18,161 bases of DNA, taken from Alphaproteobacteria bacterium. Its GTDB lineage: Bacteria; Pseudomonadota; Alphaproteobacteria; Rhizobiales; Beijerinckiaceae. Position numbers and translations under genes: made by a program. This document shows positions 14,227 through 18,161 of the stretch, piece after piece. The notes below the pieces were generated by a model. That model made no database searches. It was not told the DNA's origin and saw only the letters and a list, made by a program, of their open reading frames with translations. Location: NCBI GenBank assembly GCA_009920595.1, contig RFZR01000012.1:1-18161 (forward strand). The letters are read 5' to 3'. Each line of letters opens with the position of its first letter. Positions within the stretch are counted from its first letter, which is position 1.

Positions 14227-14610
14227 TTATTTGATCCCTTTTTGACGCCTGAGATGCAAAGAGCCCCAATGAGCAAGAGCTTCAATAACAGGCTTTAATG
14301 AACGTCCATGCGGGGTCATCCTATATTCAACCCGTGGCGGGACTTCAGCGAAGATCGTACGCTGAACCAATCCATTAGCCTCCAGCTCTCGAAGACTCGT
14401 CGTGAGCATATGCTGGGTAATTCCAGGGATCGTCCGCTTCAATTCATTGAAACGAGCAACCCTTTTTGAAAGCTGACAGAGGATCATCAGCGTCCATTTG
14501 CCAGATAATACTTTTAGCGCCGCCTTAATCTCAGGCGGCGGCCCGTCCAATAAATCGCGGTCAGAAACACAGGGATCTTCAACTCTTCGCTTTATGGTCA
14601 TATTTTTCAT
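14227..14610 (-). CDS. HxlR family transcriptional regulator
   Basis: The product has 127 residues with the HxlR winged-helix domain: LKVLSGKWTLMILCQLSKRVARFNELKRTIPGITQHMLTTSLRELEANGLVQR, then the wing PRVEYRMTPHGRSL and a helix beginning PVIEALAHWG. The conserved N-terminal cysteine used for thiol-based sensing in HypR, YodB and QorR is present (Cys14 in VEDPCVSD), with a second at 45. These regulators commonly repress a divergent quinone- or aldehyde-related oxidoreductase gene, and such a gene (NmrA-like) lies 113 bases away. ATG 14601 is an alternative start; neither has a good ribosome site. Confidence 0.92.
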   Translation of the reverse strand: MKNMTIKRRVEDPCVSDRDLLDGPPPEIKAALKVLSGKWTLMILCQLSKRVARFNELKRTIPGITQHMLTTSLRELEANGLVQRTIFAEVPPRVEYRMTPHGRSLKPVIEALAHWGSLHLRRQKGIK

Positions 14611-14723
14611 ACTACACCACTTTATTCATCCTACTTCATCAATCCGTATTGGAATGATATGCAAAGTTCAGAGGAAATGCGACCACAAAAATATTTCATA
14701 AATCAATCAAGAAAGAGATAATT
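14611..14723. promoter_or_regulatory. Divergent control region of the HxlR regulator and NmrA-like gene
   Basis: This is a 113-base AT-rich region between divergent genes. A GAGA-type ribosome site (AAGAAAGAG) serves the rightward gene. CAAT (14640-14643) and ATTG (14648-14651) form a short palindrome around CCGT that could be part of an HxlR operator. The arms are only four bases, so the site is tentative. Confidence 0.35.
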
Positions 14724-15502
14724 ATGTCGGGTGAAAAAGTTTTGGTTCTTAATGCCACGGGAAAAGTAGGCCGCAATACATGCCGGGCCCTGAAAGAAGC
14801 GGGCTTTAATGTCTATGGAACAACGCGCTCCAACACGAGTGAACTTAAGAAGTTAGGGGTCCATCCTGTCAGATGTAACTATACAGATCGCTCAGATCTT
14901 GATCATGCGCTTGCTGAGACAGGAGCAAAAAAGGTCTTCTCGATTACGGACTATTTCTTAGCCGCAAAATCTAAACCTGAAGTCGAGATCCAACATGGCA
15001 AGAACGCTATTGACGCAGCCAAAGCCGCTCAGGTTGATCACTTCATTTTTGTCAGCGTCGTTGATGCTGAATTTTTTAATGAGCATGTAAAACATATTAA
15101 AACAAAGATTGTGATAGAGGATTATCTCCGTAAATCAGGTATCCCCTACTCGATCTTGCGTCCGACGGCATTTTTTGAAAATTTTGATGATCCCAAGAAT
15201 TGGAACCCGCTCAAGAAAGGTGCGCTGAAATTTCTCTCCACCAAGACCATAAAATATTATCTGCGGTTGCCAAAGCACTTGAGAACGTAGGTGGCGTGCC
15301 AGTTAAATACAAACTCGCCATGCCGGTCTTCCTCCGCCGTCTCTTCCTCAAAGATCTCCATAATATGTTTCTCTATTTTGAAGCCGGCGGCCCAAAAGGC
15401 TCACCCGCTGATTTCAAAAAGATCATCCCCGATGCGTTGTCAGCCGAAGACTGGTTCCGTTTCCATGGACACTATTCAAATGGTGAGAAAATAGTTCAGT
15501 GA
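14724..15502 (+). pseudogene. NmrA-like NAD(P)-binding oxidoreductase, broken by an internal deletion with frameshift
   Basis: The 5' frame (14724-15290, 188 codons) has the Rossmann motif NATGKVGRNT (10-19), ITDYFLA, VDHFIFVSVV and the family segment SILRPTAFFENFDD, ending ...FLSTKTIKYY and then a junk tail (LRLPKHLRT, stop). The family's C-terminal part continues in another frame from about 15260: SAVAKALENVGGVPVKYK, LAMPVFLRRLFLKDLHNM, and EDWFRFHGHYSNGE to the stop at 15502. Intact relatives have further residues between these blocks (a V-S-T-x-D-I-G-x-A-A segment and the strand after it), so DNA is missing at the junction near 15256-15262 and the frame is lost. A translated product would lack its C-terminal third. 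Divergent HxlR control suggests it once answered to electrophile or quinone stress. Confidence 0.85.
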
Positions 15503-15589
15503 ACCGAACAAAGAGATTTTCTGGTGTCGGACCGCGTCGAAATCATCATCCATAATAAGCGTCTATGAGTTTTCAAAATTACGCGTCTC

Positions 15590-17470
15590 TTAGATGGTGA
15601 TTTGTGTGCCCACCTCAACAACTCGATCACTCGGGATATGAAAATATGCTGTTGCATCATGAGCCCGGCGCGCAAGAAAGATGAAAAGTGAATCCTGCCA
15701 GTCCGGCATTTCGGAGTGCGCTGCCTGTTTGAGGCTTCTGCGAGACAAGAAGAACGATGTGTTCATCGCATCAAATTTCAGACCCCGCTGACGTATTTCC
15801 GGAATTGTTTTCGGTACATTCGGCTCGTCCATATAGCCGAAGGTCAACCGAACAAGATGAAATGTCTCTGAGAGAGTTTCGATTTCGACACGGTCATGCG
15901 GCGCAATGTGAGGCCGATCTGCGGTTTCGATCGTAAGAATAATGTTTTGCTCATGCAGTACTTTATTGTGCTTCAGATTATGGAGAAGCGCACTTGGTGC
16001 CGTATCAGCATGGCCCGTCAGATAAATCGCGGTGCCATCAGCACGCCAAGGTGGTCGCTTCTCAAGACTGTGAATGAAAGCGCGAAGAGGAACTTCATCG
16101 CGCTTGGTTCGCGCCCGCAGCAAAGCCGAACCTTTGCGCCAGGTAAGCATAATCACCATCAACCAAATGCCGATAAGCAAGGGCAACCACCCGCCGTCGG
16201 CAATTTTCAAACAATTTGCGATTAAAAATGCCAAGTCGATAAAAAGGAACGGCAAGACAATCAAAGCGGCGAGCCAAAATGGTCGCTTCCATAATTTCCA
16301 AACAACGATCAATGCGAGGCAGGCCGTAATCACCATCGTGCCGGTGACTGAAATACCATAGGCCGCGGCCAGACTGCTTGAGGTTTCAAAGGTTACAACG
16401 AGTGCGATCACGGCAAAGAGCAAAAGCCAATTCACCCCTGGTACATAGATTTGCCCCCGTTCAAATTCCGACGTCGCGCGAATATCAAATCGCGGAAGCA
16501 GGCCGAGCTGCACGGCTTGTTGGGTCATGGAATACGCGCCCGTGATCACGGCTTGACTTGCGATAATCGTCGCCATCGTGGCGAGGATCACCATCGGGAG
16601 CAAAGACCATTCCGGATAAAGGAGAAAAAATGGATTTTCGATGGTCTCAGCGTTTGTCAACACGAGCGCGCCCTGTCCGAAATAATTAAGAGCAAGACAA
16701 GGAAAAACAAAGATAAGCCAAGCGAGACGAATCGGCCCGCGACCAAAATGTCCAAGATCAGCATAGAGTGCTTCTGCACCCGTCACAGCAAGAAACACGG
16801 CGCCCAAAGTCAGGAGACCCACAAAGCCGTGGCTGGCAAGAAAACCCAAGCCGTAAAGAGGATTGACGGCGGCAAGAATACCGGGATGCAGCAAAATGCC
16901 GCTCAAGCCGCCCAAGGCAAGGACCGCAAACCACACCACCATTGCGGGACCAAAAAAAGTGCCTACGACGGCCGTACCTTTTGACTGAACAAGAAAAAGC
17001 CCGATGAGAATCGCAAGACTAATCTTCATCAGAAAAGGATCAAAAGCGGGCGTCACAAGATTGAGACCTTCGACCGCCGAAAGTACCGAGATTGCGGGCG
17101 TGATAATCGAGTCACCATAAAACAGAGCTGCCCCCGCAGTCCCGAGAATAGGGATCAACAATCCCCCGCGCCCAAGTGAACTTTGCGCGAGCGCCATCAG
17201 ACTGAGTGTCCCGCCCTCGCCTTTGTTATCGGCACGAAGCATCACAACCACATATTTCAATGTCACAATGATTGTGAGCGCCCAGAAGATCAAAGACACA
17301 ACGCCAAACACAACGGGCTCATTGATGGCACCACCCCCCGAAGCAGCCTTCACAGACTCTTTCAATGCATAGAGGGGGCTCGTTCCGATATCACCATAAA
17401 CGACCCCAATAGAGCCAACCATCAGGGGAACGAAGCCAGGTTTCTGGTGGGAAGCCGAACCATGCGCCAT
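15590..17470 (-). CDS. kup: Low-affinity potassium transporter Kup
   Basis: This is a 626-residue KUP/HAK/KT transporter, probably a K+/H+ symporter of the inner membrane. The signature VVYGDIGTSPLYALKE (23-38) and LRADNKGEGGTLSLMAL follow the first helices. Twelve membrane segments extend to about residue 455 (ending in LIGIWLMVIMLTW), followed by a cytosolic C-terminal domain of about 170 residues including AIYLTGHADTAPSALLHNLKHNK and ending RVVEVGTQITI. The open frame starts at 17497, but ATG 17470 has a GGAG ribosome site and the family-like MAHGSASHQKPG start. The length matches E. coli Kup (622). It diverges from a KdpD-like sensor gene 229 bases away, a plausible potassium-related pairing. 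Confidence 0.95.
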   Translation of the reverse strand: MAHGSASHQKPGFVPLMVGSIGVVYGDIGTSPLYALKESVKAASGGGAINEPVVFGVVSLIFWALTIIVTLKYVVVMLRADNKGEGGTLSLMALAQSSLGRGGLLIPILGTAGAALFYGDSIITPAISVLSAVEGLNLVTPAFDPFLMKISLAILIGLFLVQSKGTAVVGTFFGPAMVVWFAVLALGGLSGILLHPGILAAVNPLYGLGFLASHGFVGLLTLGAVFLAVTGAEALYADLGHFGRGPIRLAWLIFVFPCLALNYFGQGALVLTNAETIENPFFLLYPEWSLLPMVILATMATIIASQAVITGAYSMTQQAVQLGLLPRFDIRATSEFERGQIYVPGVNWLLLFAVIALVVTFETSSSLAAAYGISVTGTMVITACLALIVVWKLWKRPFWLAALIVLPFLFIDLAFLIANCLKIADGGWLPLLIGIWLMVIMLTWRKGSALLRARTKRDEVPLRAFIHSLEKRPPWRADGTAIYLTGHADTAPSALLHNLKHNKVLHEQNIILTIETADRPHIAPHDRVEIETLSETFHLVRLTFGYMDEPNVPKTIPEIRQRGLKFDAMNTSFFLSRRSLKQAAHSEMPDWQDSLFIFLARRAHDATAYFHIPSDRVVEVGTQITI

Positions 17471-17699
17471 CACGAAGATCTCCAAAGCCCGGCACAAGCG
17501 GGCGCCAGGAGACCTCGCTCGTTCGGGATAAGGAAACCATGATGAAAGCGGGGAGAGCGTATAAGGATTTCATAAAAACATGAAAGCGCATGTGATAAAG
17601 CTTCATCGGATTATTGAAATCAGGCTAGGATAAATCTACTCGCTCGCTGTTTCACGCCGCCCTAGCGTGGAATGTCGTGACCGTCAGTGAACCAATTCC
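17471..17699. promoter_or_regulatory. Divergent intergenic region between kup and the DUF4118 sensor gene
   Basis: These 229 bases must hold both promoters. I find no -35/-10 pair close to consensus in either direction. Several A/T-rich hexamers (for example around 17560-17635) could serve. No terminator or repeat is visible. Confidence 0.35.
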
Positions 17700-18161
17700 G
17701 TGGCTGAGTTACTGAAAAATCCCCTCCCCGTTTTGATGCGCATTATGGCCGCGCTGGCTCTTGTGGTCCTCGCAATCACAGCCTGCGCGATGCTGAATGG
17801 TAATCTCCCACAACCCTATCTCGCGCTCATCTTTATTGTGGCCGTGTTAATTGCAGCAGCAGGATTTGGACGAGGAGCCGGTTTGACCGCCGCCTTCGCT
17901 TCATTTTTTGCCTATAATTTCTTTTTTGTTCCCCCGACCTTTACCTTCGCTGTTGCCGATCCTCGCGAATTTGTCGCGCTCGTTGCGTTTCTGCTCGTGG
18001 CGCTTTTAACCGGAAGCCTCGCAGGCCGCCTCAAAGAGAAGGCTGCTGCTGCTGATCATCGCGCACAATTAATCCAATCGCTTTATGACTATGCGGGCGA
18101 TCTAGCAGGAACAACGAATCTCGAAACAGCACTTCGCCTTGTCTGTGAAAAAATTCAAACG
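17700..18161 (+). CDS. DUF4118 (KdpD-like) sensor histidine kinase, 5' part only
   Basis: The frame is open from 17700 to the window end (154 codons) and is therefore partial. After a short start come four predicted membrane segments: LMRIMAALALVVLAITACAM, YLALIFIVAVLIAAAGF, GAGLTAAFASFFAYNFFF, and EFVALVAFLLVALLTGSLAG. The block GRGAGLTAAFASFFAYNFFF, PPTFTF and ADPREFVAL is the DUF4118 domain of KdpD. A coiled stretch (KEKAAAADHRAQLIQSLYDY) then enters what looks like the GAF domain of KdpD (LAGTTNLETALRLVCEKIQ). The N-terminal KdpD/USP domains of classical KdpD are absent. GTG 17700 comes ten codons after no earlier candidate, since an in-frame TGA lies at 17688; ATG 17736 is an alternative. 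Neither has a clear ribosome site. A histidine kinase C-terminus is expected beyond the window. Confidence 0.8.
   Translation, partial: MAELLKNPLPVLMRIMAALALVVLAITACAMLNGNLPQPYLALIFIVAVLIAAAGFGRGAGLTAAFASFFAYNFFFVPPTFTFAVADPREFVALVAFLLVALLTGSLAGRLKEKAAAADHRAQLIQSLYDYAGDLAGTTNLETALRLVCEKIQT

Noticed and set aside
16451..16984. 177-codon plus-strand frame inside kup
   Set aside because: Its basic, low-complexity composition and complete overlap with the clear kup frame mark it as a shadow.

Overview
The window is 18.2 kb of chromosomal DNA, most likely from an alphaproteobacterium (Hyphomicrobiales-like). The grounds are protein character, the RVPAGNPDG-type toxin linker, and gph, rpiA and gor lying together. 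Base composition is intermediate, with AT-rich patches at the left end and around 14.1-14.7 kb. I see no rRNA, tRNA, CRISPR array, IS element or integrase.

Layout. (1) 1-1055: a consensus sigma70 promoter drives a small polymorphic-toxin-like gene interrupted by one in-frame TAA, followed by an overlapping, intact putative immunity gene. (2) 1126-5127: a YcaD-type MFS transporter, convergent with rpiA-gor (pentose phosphate and glutathione metabolism), and a divergent phosphoglycolate phosphatase. The glutathione reductase lacks about 35 internal residues. (3) 5140-6440: a copper-handling pair (DUF2946-like protein and PCu(A)C chaperone), then a FliN/SpoA protein with no other flagellar gene in view. 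(4) 6587-11794: a small secreted protein, then a probable catabolic locus. It holds a flavin monooxygenase divergent from a Rieske oxygenase-M20 deacylase operon, which converges on a Rid-family/DUF1028 operon. (5) 12053-13085: three small genes (a His-rich peptide, a 67-residue cytosolic protein, a 79-residue secreted protein) with two clear intrinsic terminators. (6) 13164-15502: an MpaB-type (DUF2236) oxygenase, an HxlR regulator and a divergent NmrA-like gene broken by an out-of-frame deletion. (7) 15590-18161: the potassium transporter Kup, divergent from a DUF4118 (KdpD-like) sensor gene that runs off the window.

Two points stand out. First, the 6.9-11.8 kb locus combines oxygenases, a deacylase, a DUF1028 protein and a Rid protein that lacks the usual catalytic arginine. 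It looks like a degradation pathway for an N-acylated or N-methylated compound that I cannot name. Second, three genes carry separate lesions (nonsense, in-frame deletion, out-of-frame deletion), which suggests ongoing gene decay or localised sequence error.
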